Assembly (NCBI RefSeq): GCF_000725805.1
Contig: NZ_JOFT01000047.1
Coordinates: forward strand, 1 to 58,004
Direction of reading: 5' to 3'
DNA from: Streptomyces xanthophaeus
GTDB lineage: Bacteria; Actinomycetota; Actinomycetes; Streptomycetales; Streptomycetaceae
Length of the DNA: 58,004 nucleotides
A model generated the notes under the pieces. It saw only the letters and a list, made by a program, of their open reading frames with translations, did no database searches and had not been told where the DNA came from. A program made the position numbers and the translations under genes. Below, one piece after another: positions 21,299 to 31,091 of this stretch (positions are counted from its first letter, which is position 1; every line of letters begins with the position of its first letter).

Positions 21299-21522
21299 TG
21301 GCGACGGGAACCAAGGCGTCCGAGCTGCGTGAGCTCGGCAACGAGGAGCTCGTTGGCAAGCTGCGCGAGGCCAAGGAGGAGCTGTTCAAGCTCCGCTTCC
21401 AGGCGGCCACGGGTCAGCTGGAGAACAACGGCCGGCTCAAGTCCGTCCGTAAGGACATCGCTCGCATCTACACCCTGATGCACGAGCGTGAGCTCGGTAT
21501 CGAGACGGTGGAGAGCGCCTGA
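21298..21522 (+). CDS. rpmC: 50S ribosomal protein L29
   Basis: 74 aa from ATG at 21298, which overlaps the rplP stop by one base; a GTG one codon upstream is less likely. A two-helix protein at the exit-tunnel rim next to L23. The pattern [22 protein letters not shown] is typical. The stop overlaps rpsQ by one base. Confidence 0.96.
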   Translation: MATGTKASELRELGNEELVGKLREAKEELFKLRFQAATGQLENNGRLKSVRKDIARIYTLMHERELGIETVESA

Positions 21523-21803
21523 TGAGCGAGAACAACGTGACTGAGAAGACCGAGCGCGGTTTCCGCAAGACCCGTGAGGGTCTCGTCGTCAGCGACAAGA
21601 TGGACAAGACCGTCGTCGTCGCCGTCGAGGACCGCGTGAAGCACGCCCTGTACGGCAAGGTCATCCGCCGTACGAACAAGCTCAAGGCTCACGACGAGCA
21701 GAACGCTGCCGGCGTCGGCGACCGCGTCCTCATCATGGAGACGCGTCCGCTGTCGGCGAGCAAGCGCTGGCGCATCGTCGAGATCCTCGAGAAGGCCAAG
21801 TAA
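21522..21803 (+). CDS. rpsQ: 30S ribosomal protein S17
   Basis: 93 aa, an OB-fold primary binder of the 16S 5' domain. The motif [22 protein letters not shown] is canonical. Coupled to rpmC by a 1-base overlap. It closes this part of the S10 cluster; a 105-nt structured gap follows before rplN. Confidence 0.98.
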   Translation: MSENNVTEKTERGFRKTREGLVVSDKMDKTVVVAVEDRVKHALYGKVIRRTNKLKAHDEQNAAGVGDRVLIMETRPLSASKRWRIVEILEKAK

Positions 21804-21842
21804 GCACCTGAGGGGTTTCCCTTAGGTTCGTTCCGCCAGGCT

Positions 21843-21880
21843 CGGTGGGGGCCCAGCTCCTCGGAGTGAAGCCCCCGCCG
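21843..21880 (+). promoter_or_regulatory. Leader hairpin upstream of rplN
   Basis: A 10-bp stem with one G-U pair (21843-21852 and 21871-21880) and an 18-nt loop, 28 nt before the rplN GTG. No T-run follows, so it may be an attenuator, processing site or protein-binding leader rather than a full terminator. Confidence 0.5.
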
Positions 21881-21908
21881 GGAACCGGCAGACAAACAGG
21901 AGATACAC

Positions 21909-22277
21909 GTGATCCAGCAGGAGTCGCGACTGCGTATCGCCGACAACACTGGTGCCAAGGAAATCCTTTGCATCCGTGTTCTCGGTGGTTCCGGTCGCCG
22001 CTACGCGGGCATCGGTGACGTCATCGTCGCCACCGTCAAGGACGCGATCCCCGGTGGCAACGTGAAGAAGGGTGACGTCGTCAAGGCGGTCATCGTTCGC
22101 ACCGTCAAGGAGCGTCGCCGCCAGGACGGCTCGTACATCCGCTTTGACGAGAACGCCGCCGTCATTCTGAAGAACGACGGCGACCCTCGCGGCACCCGTA
22201 TCTTCGGCCCGGTGGGCCGTGAGCTGCGCGAGAAGAAGTTCATGAAGATCATCTCGCTCGCGCCGGAGGTGCTGTAA
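21909..22277 (+). CDS. rplN: 50S ribosomal protein L14
   Basis: 122 aa from GTG at 21909 with RBS AGGAG. L14 forms part of the subunit interface and is the docking site for the silencing factor RsfS. The start [17 protein letters not shown] is invariant in the family. First gene of the spc cluster. Confidence 0.98.
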   Translation: MIQQESRLRIADNTGAKEILCIRVLGGSGRRYAGIGDVIVATVKDAIPGGNVKKGDVVKAVIVRTVKERRRQDGSYIRFDENAAVILKNDGDPRGTRIFGPVGRELREKKFMKIISLAPEVL

Positions 22278-22279
22278 GC

Positions 22280-22603
22280 ATGAAGATCAAGAAGGGCGAC
22301 CTGGTTCAGGTCATCACCGGTAAGGACAAGGGCAAGCAGGGCAAGGTCATCGTCGCCTTCCCCGCTGACAACCGCGTCCTCGTCGAGGGTGTCAACCGGG
22401 TCAAGAAGCACACCAAGGCCGGCCAGACCGCTGGTGGCTCGCAGACCGGTGGCATCGTGATCACCGAGGCGCCGATCCACGTCAGCAACGTTCAGCTGGT
22501 TGTGGAGAAGGACGGCCAGAAGGTCGTTACCCGCGTCGGTTTCCGCTTCGACGACGAGGGCAACAAGATCCGCGTTGCCAAGCGGACGGGTGAGGACATC
22601 TGA
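22280..22603 (+). CDS. rplX: 50S ribosomal protein L24
   Basis: 107 aa. An early assembly initiator of the 50S subunit with an N-terminal KOW motif ([20 protein letters not shown]). Two bases after rplN; its TGA overlaps the rplE ATG by one base. Confidence 0.98.
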   Translation: MKIKKGDLVQVITGKDKGKQGKVIVAFPADNRVLVEGVNRVKKHTKAGQTAGGSQTGGIVITEAPIHVSNVQLVVEKDGQKVVTRVGFRFDDEGNKIRVAKRTGEDI

Positions 22604-23154
22604 TGGCTACCACTCCGCGTCTCAAGACGAAGTACCGCGAGGACATCGCGGGCAAGCTGCGTGAGGAGTTCTCCTACGAGAACGTCATGCAGATCCCCGG
22701 CCTCGTGAAGATCGTGGTCAACATGGGTGTGGGCGACGCCGCCCGCGACTCCAAGCTGATCGACGGCGCCATCAAGGACCTGACGACGATCACCGGTCAG
22801 AAGCCGGCCGTCACGAAGGCCCGCAAGTCCATCGCGCAGTTCAAGCTGCGCGAGGGTCAGCCGATCGGCTGCCACGTCACCCTCCGTGGTGACCGCATGT
22901 GGGAGTTCCTGGACCGTACGCTGTCGCTCGCGCTTCCGCGTATCCGTGACTTCCGTGGTCTGTCGCCGAAGCAGTTCGACGGCCGTGGCAACTACACCTT
23001 CGGTCTCACGGAGCAGGTCATGTTCCACGAGATCGACCAGGACAAGATCGACCGTACCCGGGGTATGGACATCACCGTGGTCACCACGGCGACCAACGAC
23101 GCTGAGGGCCGCGCGCTCCTTCGTCACCTCGGCTTCCCCTTCAAGGAGGCGTAA
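22603..23154 (+). CDS. rplE: 50S ribosomal protein L5
   Basis: 183 aa. L5 binds 5S rRNA and the P-site tRNA in the central protuberance. Motifs [17 protein letters not shown] and [20 protein letters not shown] are canonical. Coupled to rplX, and 5 bp before rpsN. Confidence 0.98.
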   Translation: MATTPRLKTKYREDIAGKLREEFSYENVMQIPGLVKIVVNMGVGDAARDSKLIDGAIKDLTTITGQKPAVTKARKSIAQFKLREGQPIGCHVTLRGDRMWEFLDRTLSLALPRIRDFRGLSPKQFDGRGNYTFGLTEQVMFHEIDQDKIDRTRGMDITVVTTATNDAEGRALLRHLGFPFKEA

Positions 23155-23159
23155 GCGAG

Positions 23160-23345
23160 ATGGCGAAGAAGGCTCTCATCGCGAAGGCTGCCCGCAAGCC
23201 CAAGTTCGGTGTGCGTGCGTACACCCGCTGCCAGCGCTGCGGTCGTCCCCACTCCGTGTACCGCAAGTTCGGCCTGTGCCGCGTGTGCCTTCGTGAGATG
23301 GCTCACCGTGGCGAGCTGCCGGGCGTGACCAAGAGCTCCTGGTAA
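23160..23345 (+). CDS. rpsN: 30S ribosomal protein S14, zinc-binding short type
   Basis: 61 aa with CXXC pairs at C24/C27 and C40/C43, so this is the zinc-containing (C+) form. S14 completes the 30S head near the A site. Streptomyces genomes commonly carry a separate zinc-free paralogue under Zur control; none is present in this window. It ends the run from rplN, and a 223-bp gap follows. Confidence 0.97.
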   Translation: MAKKALIAKAARKPKFGVRAYTRCQRCGRPHSVYRKFGLCRVCLREMAHRGELPGVTKSSW

Positions 23346-23568
23346 ATCTCCCTCGTCCGCAAGGACTTGGGGAGTACCAGGCACTCTCGGTAAGCATCTG
23401 GACGGTGGGTGCCCGGCCGCGCATGCCTTAGGCTTGTGTGGTTGGGCGTCCGCCGCCCATAACGACTTACTACGCCGTAGGTCCCCGCACCGCACCCGTC
23501 CCGCCACTGAGTGGGGAGAGGGATGGCGCATACAGGAAACCCCGGCGAGAGAGGCCGAAGGCCACTTC
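23346..23568 (+). promoter_or_regulatory. rpsH leader region
   Basis: 223 nt without a gene. A possible -10 TAGGCT (23429-23434), without a clear -35, is followed by a small hairpin GGGCG-TCCGC-CGCCC (23444-23458). A purine-rich segment then leads to the rpsH start. S8 is a known autoregulator in other bacteria, but no 16S helix-21 mimic was recognised with certainty. Confidence 0.4.
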
Positions 23569-23967
23569 ATGACCATGACTGACCCGATCGCAGACATGCT
23601 CACGCGTCTGCGTAACGCTAACTCGGCGTACCACGACACCGTCGTGATGCCGCACAGCAAGATCAAGTCGCACATCGCAGAGATCCTCAAGCAGGAGGGT
23701 TTCATCACCGGCTGGAAGGTCGAGGACGCCGAGGTCGGCAAGAACCTCGTCCTCGAGCTGAAGTTCGGGCCGAACCGCGAGCGCTCCATTGCGGGCATCA
23801 AGCGGATCTCGAAGCCCGGTCTGCGCGTGTACGCGAAGTCCACCAACCTGCCGAAGGTGCTCGGCGGCCTGGGCGTGGCGATCATCTCCACGTCCCACGG
23901 TCTCCTCACCGGCCAGCAGGCAGGCAAGAAGGGCGTAGGTGGGGAAGTCCTCGCCTACGTCTGGTAG
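23569..23967 (+). CDS. rpsH: 30S ribosomal protein S8
   Basis: 132 aa from ATG at 23569 ([23 protein letters not shown]); the second Met at 23575 is an alternative. S8 is a primary binder of the 16S central domain. The C-terminal motif [27 protein letters not shown] is canonical. Longer in-frame starts fall in the leader. rplF follows after 20 bp. Confidence 0.97.
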   Translation: MTMTDPIADMLTRLRNANSAYHDTVVMPHSKIKSHIAEILKQEGFITGWKVEDAEVGKNLVLELKFGPNRERSIAGIKRISKPGLRVYAKSTNLPKVLGGLGVAIISTSHGLLTGQQAGKKGVGGEVLAYVW

Positions 23968-23987
23968 TCGGGAACGGAGGAAAAGCA

Positions 23988-24527
23988 ATGTCGCGAATCG
24001 GCAAGCTCCCCATCCAGGTTCCCGCCGGTGTGGACGTCACCATCGATGGCACCACGGTCGCCGTGAAGGGCCCCAAGGGTTCCCTCTCGCACACCGTCAA
24101 GGCGCCCATCGCAGTCGAGAAGGGTGAGGACGGCGTTCTGAACGTCACCCGCCCCAACGACGAGCGTCAGAACAAGGCCCTGCACGGCCTGTCCCGCACG
24201 CTGGTGGCGAACATGATCACCGGTGTGACCACGGGATACGTCAAGGCTCTCGAGATCAGCGGTGTCGGTTACCGCGTGGCCGCGAAGGGCTCCAACCTGG
24301 AGTTCCAGCTCGGCTACAGCCACCCGATCCTGGTGGAGGCGCCCGAGGGCATCTCCTTCAAGGTCGAGTCGCCGACCAAGTTCTCGGTCGAGGGCATCGA
24401 CAAGCAGAAGGTCGGCGAGGTCGCCGCCAACATCCGCAAGCTGCGGAAGCCCGACCCGTACAAGGCCAAGGGTGTCAAGTACGCCGGCGAAGTCATCCGC
24501 CGCAAGGTCGGAAAGGCTGGTAAGTAG
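23988..24527 (+). CDS. rplF: 50S ribosomal protein L6
   Basis: 179 aa with an AGGAGG-like RBS (GGAGG) upstream. L6 sits beside the sarcin-ricin loop near the factor-binding site. The start [16 protein letters not shown] and the end [18 protein letters not shown] are typical. rplR follows after 2 bp. Confidence 0.98.
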   Translation: MSRIGKLPIQVPAGVDVTIDGTTVAVKGPKGSLSHTVKAPIAVEKGEDGVLNVTRPNDERQNKALHGLSRTLVANMITGVTTGYVKALEISGVGYRVAAKGSNLEFQLGYSHPILVEAPEGISFKVESPTKFSVEGIDKQKVGEVAANIRKLRKPDPYKAKGVKYAGEVIRRKVGKAGK

Positions 24528-24529
24528 CC

Positions 24530-24913
24530 ATGGCATACGGTGTGAAGATCGCCAAGGGCGACGCGTACAAGCGCGCTGCCAAGGCTCGCCGCCACATCCG
24601 CATTCGCAAGAACGTGTCGGGTACGGCGGAGCGTCCGCGCCTCGTCGTGACGCGTTCGAACCGCAACATCGTTGCTCAGGTCATCGACGACCTCCAGGGT
24701 CACACCCTGGCGTCCGCGTCGACCCTGGACACCTCGATCCGCGGTGGCGAAGGCGACAAGAGCGCCCAGGCCCAGGCCGTCGGCGCGCTCGTCGCCGAGC
24801 GTGCCAAGGCTGCGGGTGTCGAGACCGTCGTGTTCGACCGCGGTGGCAACCGATACGCCGGGCGCATTGCCGCTCTGGCTGACGCCGCCCGCGAAGCCGG
24901 GCTGAAGTTCTAA
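24530..24913 (+). CDS. rplR: 50S ribosomal protein L18
   Basis: 127 aa. L18 binds 5S rRNA in the central protuberance together with L5. The basic N-terminus ([18 protein letters not shown]) and [26 protein letters not shown] end are canonical. A 45-bp gap precedes rpsE. Confidence 0.98.
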   Translation: MAYGVKIAKGDAYKRAAKARRHIRIRKNVSGTAERPRLVVTRSNRNIVAQVIDDLQGHTLASASTLDTSIRGGEGDKSAQAQAVGALVAERAKAAGVETVVFDRGGNRYAGRIAALADAAREAGLKF

Positions 24914-24958
24914 GCCCCGGTTCCGGGACTCACGGACGTAACAGAGAGAGGTAATCCA

Positions 24959-25564
24959 ATGGCTGGACCCCAGCGCCGCGGAAGCGGTGCCGGTGGCGGC
25001 GAGCGGCGGGACCGGAAGGGTCGCGACGGTGGCCCTGCCGCCGAGAAGACCGCTTACGTTGAGCGCGTTGTCGCGATCAACCGCGTCGCCAAGGTTGTCA
25101 AGGGTGGTCGCCGCTTCAGCTTCACCGCGCTGGTCGTGGTGGGCGACGGTGACGGCACTGTAGGTGTCGGTTACGGCAAGGCCAAGGAAGTTCCCGCGGC
25201 CATCGCCAAGGGTGTCGAGGAAGCCAAGAAGAACTTCTTCAAGGTTCCGCGCATCCAGGGCACGATCCCTCACCCGATCACGGGCGAGCGTGCCGCGGGC
25301 GTCGTGCTCCTGAAGCCGGCTTCCCCCGGTACCGGTGTTATCGCCGGTGGCCCGGTGCGCGCCGTTCTGGAGTGCGCCGGCGTTCACGACATCCTGTCGA
25401 AGTCGCTCGGCTCGTCGAACGCGATCAACATCGTGCACGCGACCGTGGCAGCGCTCAAGGGCCTGCAGCGTCCCGAGGAGATCGCGGCTCGCCGTGGTCT
25501 GCCCCTCGAGGACGTCGCTCCCGCGGCTCTGCTCCGTGCGCGCGCCGGGGCGGGTGCTGCGTAA
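24959..25564 (+). CDS. rpsE: 30S ribosomal protein S5
   Basis: 201 aa. S5 lies at the mRNA entry site and affects fidelity. The core ([27 protein letters not shown]) is conserved; a Gly/Arg-rich N-terminal extension of ~35 residues is usual in Actinobacteria. The TAA overlaps the rpmD ATG by one base. Its spectinomycin-loop region ([10 protein letters not shown]) looks unaltered. Confidence 0.98.
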   Translation: MAGPQRRGSGAGGGERRDRKGRDGGPAAEKTAYVERVVAINRVAKVVKGGRRFSFTALVVVGDGDGTVGVGYGKAKEVPAAIAKGVEEAKKNFFKVPRIQGTIPHPITGERAAGVVLLKPASPGTGVIAGGPVRAVLECAGVHDILSKSLGSSNAINIVHATVAALKGLQRPEEIAARRGLPLEDVAPAALLRARAGAGAA

Positions 25565-25746
25565 TGGCCCGCCTCAAGATCACGCAGACGAAGTCGTACA
25601 TCGGTAGCAAGCAGAACCACCGCGACACGCTGCGTTCGCTCGGGCTCAAGCGCCTGAACGACGTGGTCGTCAAGGAGGACCGCCCCGAGTTCCGCGGAAT
25701 GGTTCACACCGTCCGCCACCTCGTGACGGTTGAGGAGGTTGACTAA
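25564..25746 (+). CDS. rpmD: 50S ribosomal protein L30
   Basis: 60 aa from ATG at 25564, coupled to rpsE by a 1-base overlap. The sequence [22 protein letters not shown] is typical of this small 23S rRNA-binding protein. One base separates its stop from the rplO start. Confidence 0.98.
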   Translation: MARLKITQTKSYIGSKQNHRDTLRSLGLKRLNDVVVKEDRPEFRGMVHTVRHLVTVEEVD

Positions 25747-25747
25747 C

Positions 25748-26203
25748 ATGGCTGAGAACAGCCCGCTGAAGGCCCACAACCTCCGTCCCGCCCCCGGTGC
25801 CAAGACCGCGAAGACCCGTGTCGGTCGTGGTGAGGCGTCGAAGGGTAAGACGGCCGGTCGTGGTACGAAGGGCCAGAAGGCCCGTTACCAGATCCCGCAG
25901 CGCTTCGAGGGCGGGCAGATGCCCCTCCACATGCGCCTGCCGAAGCTCAAGGGCTTCAAGAACCCGTTCCGCACCGAGTTCCAGGTTGTCAACCTGGACA
26001 AGCTCGGCGCTCTCTACCCCGAGGGTGGAGAGGTCACGGTGGCCGACCTGGTCGCCAAGGGCGCGGTTCGCAAGAACAGCCTCGTCAAGGTCCTGGGCCA
26101 GGGCGAGCTCTCCGTGGCGCTGCAGGTTTCGGTTGACGCCGTTTCCGCCTCCGCCAAGGAGAAGATCGCTGCTGCCGGCGGCACTGTCACCGAGCTCGTC
26201 TAA
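25748..26203 (+). CDS. rplO: 50S ribosomal protein L15
   Basis: 151 aa from ATG at 25748, chosen over an in-frame start at 25730 inside rpmD. L15 has a Gly/Arg-rich extended N-terminus ([21 protein letters not shown]) that penetrates 23S rRNA. Last ribosomal gene before a strong terminator, so secY has its own transcription unit. Confidence 0.97.
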   Translation: MAENSPLKAHNLRPAPGAKTAKTRVGRGEASKGKTAGRGTKGQKARYQIPQRFEGGQMPLHMRLPKLKGFKNPFRTEFQVVNLDKLGALYPEGGEVTVADLVAKGAVRKNSLVKVLGQGELSVALQVSVDAVSASAKEKIAAAGGTVTELV

Positions 26204-26227
26204 GACGAGCCTTCGGGCTGACTGAAG

Positions 26228-26261
26228 ACCGGGGATGCCTCACATGTGAGGCATCCCCGGT
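26228..26261 (+). terminator. Terminator after rplO
   Basis: A perfect 34-nt palindrome (15-bp stem with CATG loop), followed by TTTTGTCGTTT: a classical intrinsic terminator. It splits the spc cluster from secY. Confidence 0.95.
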
Positions 26262-27011
26262 TTTGTCGTTTCCGGAGTCGGTGACCACCCTTTTGTTTTC
26301 CGGGTTCGGTGAATGGAGATGCGGACCGGAAGGTTCTGGGTCCCTTGGTGGCGCCGGAAGCCGCTGGGACGGGGGTGGCGGCGTGCTGCGGGGCGAGGGC
26401 GCCGAGCCTGCACCTGTGGTGTAGGAGAAGCCGCGGAGGCCTTGCAGCGTGGCGATGCGCGTCGGGTGAATTCCGGCTTGAAACGACTCTCTTTCACCGG
26501 GAATCCGATGCCGGAGGGTAAGACTCCGCCGGATTTCGGCCCCCATCCTGAATTCATTGTCTTTTCCCGGCAGAGCGTGCAGGATTTGGCTGCAGGCGCA
26601 CACAACGGCAGGACGCGGCACCCAGAGGACTGGGCGAGGCCCACGGGGGGATCGTCCGGCTGGATGCCCTTGAGTCCTTGCCGGCAGACATCCGCACGGG
26701 GGTGTGGCGAAGGCCAGGGCTGCGCAGAACTCGTGGTCGTCCGCCGGAGGGCGTCCGGGCCTGTGGACTACGTGGGGCAGGTCTCACCCACCACTGGCAC
26801 CGGGCAAGCTCCCTCATAAGGGGCATCAGTGGCTGGTCGTTCCTTGAAGGGTGCACTCGCCGGTAAGGTGGCCTGCAGTGTCGTTGTCCAGTTGGGGTTG
26901 TCACCCCTGACTAGCAGGGGCACGGGGCACCAACCCCAGACCATTCTCTAATCGTCGATCCATTCAGACCGTCACCTCTGACGCAGTAGCGCGGGGGTCG
27001 CAGGAGGCACC
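26262..27011 (+). other. Long rplO-secY intergenic region and secY leader
   Basis: 750 nt with no supportable gene on either strand. Short open frames here lack RBSs and family resemblance. Its right end holds a possible -10 TAAGGT (26864-26869), a two-tier hairpin (26893-26938), and RBS AGGAGG (27002-27007). Base composition around 26460-26580 is locally AT-richer than its surroundings. Confidence 0.5.
26893..26938 (+). promoter_or_regulatory. Two-tier hairpin in the secY leader
   Basis: Outer arms TGGGGTTG/CAACCCCA (26893-26900, 26931-26938) enclose an inner hairpin CCCCTG-ACTAG-CAGGGG (26904-26920). It lies 73 nt before the secY GTG. A regulatory role is inferred. Confidence 0.5.
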
Positions 27012-28328
27012 GTGCTCACCGCGTTCGCCCGGGCGTTCAAGACGCCCGACCTGCGCAAGAAGCTGCTCTTCACACTCGGCATCATCGTGCTGTTCCGGCT
27101 CGGGTCCCACATCCCGGTACCCGGCGTGAGCTACAAGAACGTTCAGATCTGTGTCGACCAGATGGGGAGCGGCAGCAACAGCCTCTTCGGTCTCGTCAAC
27201 ATGTTCAGCGGCGGTGCGCTGCTGCAGATCACGATCTTCGCGCTCGGCATCATGCCGTACATCACGGCGAGCATCATCCTGCAGCTGCTGACCGTGGTCA
27301 TCCCGAAGCTGGAGACCCTCAAGAAAGAGGGCCAGTCCGGCACGGCGAAGATCACCCAGTACACGCGCTATCTGACGGTCGCCCTTGCGATCCTGCAGGG
27401 AACGGGCCTGGTCGCCACCGCGCGGACCGGTGCCCTGTTCGGGTCCTGCACGGTCGCCAGCCAGATCGTCCCGAACCGGTCGATCTTCACCACCGTCGTC
27501 ATGGTCATCACCATGACCGCCGGTACCTGTGTCGTCATGTGGCTCGGTGAGCTCATCACCGACCGCGGCATCGGCAACGGCATGTCGATCCTGATGTTCA
27601 TCTCGATCGCCGCCGGCTTCATCGGTGCCCTGTGGGCCATCAAGGAGCAGGGCAAGATCGCCGACGGCTGGGTCGAGTTCGGCGTCGTGATGCTCGTGGG
27701 CCTTGCGATGGTCGGTCTGGTGGTCTTCGTCGAGCAGGCGCAGCGCCGGATTCCGGTCCAGTACGCGAAGCGCATGATCGGCCGACGTGCGTACGGCGGC
27801 ACCTCGACCTACATCCCGCTCAAGGTGAACCAGGCGGGCATCATCCCCGTCATCTTCGCCTCGTCGCTGCTCTACATCCCGGCCCTGGTCGTGCAGTTCA
27901 GCGGTTCCACCGCGGGCTGGGCGACCTGGATCAACAGGTACTTCGTCAAGGGCGACCACCCGTACTACATCGCGGTGTACTTCCTCCTGATTGTCTTCTT
28001 CGCGTTCTTCTACGTGGCGATTTCCTTCAACCCCGAGGAAGTTGCAGACAACATGAAGAAGTATGGTGGGTTCATCCCGGGCATCCGCGCCGGTCGGCCT
28101 ACCGCCGAGTACCTGAGCTACGTACTCAACCGGATCACCTGGCCGGGGTCGCTGTACCTGGGTCTCATCGCTCTTGTGCCGACGATGGCGTTGGCGGGCT
28201 TCGGGGCGAACCAGAACTTCCCGTTCGGCGGGACGAGCATCCTGATCATCGTGGGTGTGGGTCTGGAAACCGTGAAGCAGATCGAGAGCCAGCTCCAGCA
28301 GCGTAATTACGAAGGGTTCCTCCGCTGA
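27012..28328 (+). CDS. secY: Protein translocase channel subunit SecY
   Basis: 438 aa from GTG at 27012 behind AGGAGG. The central pore of the Sec translocon, with ten transmembrane helices. Signature ALGIMPYITASIILQLLTVV and the C4/C5 cytoplasmic loops (PVQYAKRMIGRRAYGGTSTY) for SecA and ribosome contact are present. The TGA overlaps adk by one base, so secY, adk and probably map are co-transcribed. Confidence 0.98.
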   Translation: MLTAFARAFKTPDLRKKLLFTLGIIVLFRLGSHIPVPGVSYKNVQICVDQMGSGSNSLFGLVNMFSGGALLQITIFALGIMPYITASIILQLLTVVIPKLETLKKEGQSGTAKITQYTRYLTVALAILQGTGLVATARTGALFGSCTVASQIVPNRSIFTTVVMVITMTAGTCVVMWLGELITDRGIGNGMSILMFISIAAGFIGALWAIKEQGKIADGWVEFGVVMLVGLAMVGLVVFVEQAQRRIPVQYAKRMIGRRAYGGTSTYIPLKVNQAGIIPVIFASSLLYIPALVVQFSGSTAGWATWINRYFVKGDHPYYIAVYFLLIVFFAFFYVAISFNPEEVADNMKKYGGFIPGIRAGRPTAEYLSYVLNRITWPGSLYLGLIALVPTMALAGFGANQNFPFGGTSILIIVGVGLETVKQIESQLQQRNYEGFLR

Positions 28329-28975
28329 TGCGTATCGTCCTCGTCGGACCGCCCGGTGCGGGCAAGGGAACGCAGGCCGCGTTCCTTGCCAAGAACCTGT
28401 CGATCCCGCACATCTCCACGGGCGACCTGTTCCGGGCCAACATCAGCCAGAACACCGAGCTGGGCCGTCGCGCCAAGGCCTTCATGGATGCCGGCGACCT
28501 CGTCCCCGACGAGATCACCATCGGCATGGCCAAGGACCGCATGGAGCAGCCGGACGCCGCGAACGGCTTCCTGCTCGACGGCTTCCCGCGCAACGTGTCC
28601 CAGGCCGAGGCCCTCGACGTGATGCTCCAGGAGTCAGGCATGAAGCTCGACGCCGTCCTCGACCTGGAGGTCGAGGAGGACGAGGTCGTCAAGCGCATCG
28701 CCGGCCGCCGCGTCTGCCGCAACGAGTCCGCGCACGTCTTCCACGTCGTGTACGCCGCCCCGAAGGCCGAGGGCGTCTGCGACCACTGCGGTGGCGAGCT
28801 CTACCAGCGCGGTGACGACTCCGAGGCGACGGTCCGCAACCGCCTCGAGGTCTACCACACGCAGACCGAGCCGATCATCGACTACTACAAGGCCCAGGGC
28901 CTGCTGGTGACCATCCCGGCCCTCGGTGAGGTCGCGGACGTCACCAAGCGCGCGATGGACGCCCTCAAGAAGTAG
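28328..28975 (+). CDS. adk: Adenylate kinase
   Basis: 215 aa. It interconverts ATP + AMP and 2 ADP. P-loop GPPGAGKGT (7-15), NMP-binding region, and a long LID (CRNESAHVFH...CDHCGG). The LID has one CXXC pair plus an upstream Cys/His, suggesting a variant zinc site rather than the four-Cys form. Coupled to secY by a 1-base overlap; map follows after 96 bp. Confidence 0.98.
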   Translation: MRIVLVGPPGAGKGTQAAFLAKNLSIPHISTGDLFRANISQNTELGRRAKAFMDAGDLVPDEITIGMAKDRMEQPDAANGFLLDGFPRNVSQAEALDVMLQESGMKLDAVLDLEVEEDEVVKRIAGRRVCRNESAHVFHVVYAAPKAEGVCDHCGGELYQRGDDSEATVRNRLEVYHTQTEPIIDYYKAQGLLVTIPALGEVADVTKRAMDALKK

Positions 28976-29071
28976 TCAGCCCTTTGCTGTGCAGGTACGG
29001 CCGCGGTGTCCCCAGGGCATCGCGGCCGTACTGTTGAGAAGACCCGTTTCGAAGCTGGAAGGCACGGCCAC

Positions 29072-29908
29072 ATGGTGCAGATCAAGACCCCCGAGCAGAT
29101 CGCGAAGATGCGCGAGGCAGGGCTGGTCGTCGCCGCGATCCACGCGGCGACCCGTGAGGCGGCCGTCCCCGGTGCCACGACGCGGGATCTGGACATGGTG
29201 GCCCGCAAGGTGATCGCGGACGCCGGGGCCAAGTCGAACTTCCTCGGCTACGGCGGCTTCCCCGCGACCATCTGCACCTCGGTGAACGAGGTCGTCGTCC
29301 ACGGCATCCCGGACGACAAGACGGTCCTCAAGGACGGCGACGTGATCTCGATCGACGCCGGTGCCATCGTCGACGGCTGGCACGGCGACGCCGCCTACAC
29401 CGCCTTCGTGGGCTCTGGGCACTCCCCTGAGCTCCTGGAGCTCTCCCGGGTGACCGAGGAGTCCATGTGGGCCGGCATCGCCGCCATGAAGCTCGGCAAC
29501 CGCCTCGTGGACATCTCCAAGGCGATCGAGGGCTACATCCGCCGCCAGCCGCGTCCGGCGACGGGCAAGTACGGGATCATCGAGGACTACGGCGGCCACG
29601 GCATCGGGTCCGAGATGCACATGGACCCGCACCTGCTGAACTACGTCTCGCGCAAGCGGGGCAAGGGGATCAAGCTGGTCCCGGGCGTCTGCCTGGCCAT
29701 CGAGCCGATGGTCTCCCTGGGCACCGCCCAGACGGAGGTCCTGGCGGACGACTGGACGGTCATCACCACGGACGGCACCTGGTCCTCGCACTGGGAGCAC
29801 TCCATCGCGCTGACGGAGGCCGGGCCGATCGTGCTGACCAGCCCGGACTGCGGCAAGGCGAAGCTGGCGGAGTACGGGGTCACCACGGCTCCGGACCCCC
29901 TCGGTTAA
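29072..29908 (+). CDS. map: Methionine aminopeptidase, type I
   Basis: 278 aa from ATG at 29072 (VQIKTPEQIAKMREAG), with GGAAGG upstream. It removes the N-terminal Met from new proteins. The five metal ligands of the pita-bread fold are D95, D106, H176, E211 and E242. An in-frame start at 29006 would include 22 residues without family support. Downstream of secY-adk, the classical order. Confidence 0.96.
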   Translation: MVQIKTPEQIAKMREAGLVVAAIHAATREAAVPGATTRDLDMVARKVIADAGAKSNFLGYGGFPATICTSVNEVVVHGIPDDKTVLKDGDVISIDAGAIVDGWHGDAAYTAFVGSGHSPELLELSRVTEESMWAGIAAMKLGNRLVDISKAIEGYIRRQPRPATGKYGIIEDYGGHGIGSEMHMDPHLLNYVSRKRGKGIKLVPGVCLAIEPMVSLGTAQTEVLADDWTVITTDGTWSSHWEHSIALTEAGPIVLTSPDCGKAKLAEYGVTTAPDPLG

Positions 29909-30046
29909 TGATCTAGACTCTGGGGCAAACTTTCCGGATTCGTCTTTCGGGATGCCCTGACGTAGACTGACTCGTCGGCTCTGTTGCACCCCCATGCCTG
30001 CATGGCGCACGGAGCTGATCAAGGTAGCCGATTCGAAGGGCGAAGC
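29909..30046 (+). promoter_or_regulatory. infA upstream region
   Basis: 138 nt. TAGACT (about 29914-29919) and TAGACTGACT near 29962 resemble -10 boxes, so infA probably has its own promoter. No gene seen. Confidence 0.4.
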
Positions 30047-30268
30047 GTGGCCAAGAAGCAAGGTGCCATCGAAATCGAGGGCACCGTGATCGAGTCCCTC
30101 CCGAACGCGATGTTCAAGGTGGAACTGCAGAACGGTCACAAGGTCCTCGCGCACATCAGCGGCAAGATGCGCATGCACTACATCCGCATCCTCCCGGATG
30201 ACCGGGTCGTCGTGGAGCTGTCTCCGTACGACCTGACGCGTGGCCGGATCGTCTACCGATACAAGTAG
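30047..30268 (+). CDS. infA: Translation initiation factor IF-1
   Basis: 73 aa from GTG at 30047 with GAAGGG upstream. A single OB-fold ([38 protein letters not shown]) that occupies the A site during initiation. A start at 29984 would add 21 non-family residues and is rejected. rpmJ follows after 74 bp. Confidence 0.98.
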   Translation: MAKKQGAIEIEGTVIESLPNAMFKVELQNGHKVLAHISGKMRMHYIRILPDDRVVVELSPYDLTRGRIVYRYK

Positions 30269-30342
30269 ATCTTGTCCTCACTCCCGCTTGGGCGTCTTGT
30301 CCCTGCGCGGGTGGTGGCACTGACCCGGAGAACCTCACCAAC

Positions 30343-30456
30343 ATGAAGGTCAAGCCGAGCGTCAAGAAGATCTGCGACAAGTGCAAGGTGATCCGCCGTC
30401 ACGGTCGGGTCATGGTCATCTGCGACAACCTGCGCCACAAGCAGCGCCAGGGCTGA
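30343..30456 (+). CDS. rpmJ: 50S ribosomal protein L36, zinc-binding type
   Basis: 37 aa ([20 protein letters not shown]...). C11, C14, C27 and H32 form the zinc site, so this is the C+ form. Too short for usual ORF cut-offs, but identity is certain. It lies between infA and rpsM as in most bacteria. Confidence 0.97.
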   Translation: MKVKPSVKKICDKCKVIRRHGRVMVICDNLRHKQRQG

Positions 30457-30656
30457 CGCACGCCGACCGACCTGCCTTCCGCAGTTCTTCGCGCGACGTA
30501 AGAAAACGTACATACGCAGAACCCGCCCAGCCCTGCAAGGGGCCGGCGGTACCTCCGGCGGGGGCCGGGGACCCGGACGTACCACTCACCCACTCAGGGT
30601 GGTCGGCGGTCGGGGTCGGTTCTGCTGAAGACCCCCGAACACACAGGAGCCATTGA

Positions 30657-31037
30657 ATGGCACGCGTTTCCGGTGTTGACATCCCGCGCGAAAAGCGCGT
30701 GGAGATCGCACTCACCTACGTCTTCGGTATCGGGCGCACCCGGTCCAAGGAGATCCTCGCCTCCACCGGCGTGAACCCCGACACCCGCGTTCGTGACCTG
30801 GCCGAAGAGGACCTGGTCAAGATCCGCGAGTACGTGGACGCCAACCTCCGTACCGAGGGTGACCTCCGCCGCGAGATCCAGGCCGACATCCGTCGCAAGG
30901 TCGAGATCCAGTGCTACCAGGGCATCCGCCACCGTCGTGGCCTGCCGGTGCACGGTCAGCGCACCAGCACGAACGCGCGTACCCGCAAGGGCCCGCGTCG
31001 CGCGATCGCCGGTAAGAAGAAGCCGGGCAAGAAGTAG
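30657..31037 (+). CDS. rpsM: 30S ribosomal protein S13
   Basis: 126 aa with RBS GGAG. S13 bridges the 30S head to the 50S and contacts the P-site tRNA through its basic tail ([19 protein letters not shown]). The motif [21 protein letters not shown] is canonical. A 200-nt gap upstream holds GC-rich inverted segments but no gene. Confidence 0.98.
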   Translation: MARVSGVDIPREKRVEIALTYVFGIGRTRSKEILASTGVNPDTRVRDLAEEDLVKIREYVDANLRTEGDLRREIQADIRRKVEIQCYQGIRHRRGLPVHGQRTSTNARTRKGPRRAIAGKKKPGKK

Positions 31038-31091
31038 TCCTGTTCAGCGGTCTTGCGCTGTAGGACCGACCACCTCCCGTAGGAGATTTAG

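Noticed and set aside
26313..26819. 168-codon frame in the rplO-secY gap
   Set aside because: No RBS, odd composition (many Trp, Arg and Cys), no similarity to any family I know.
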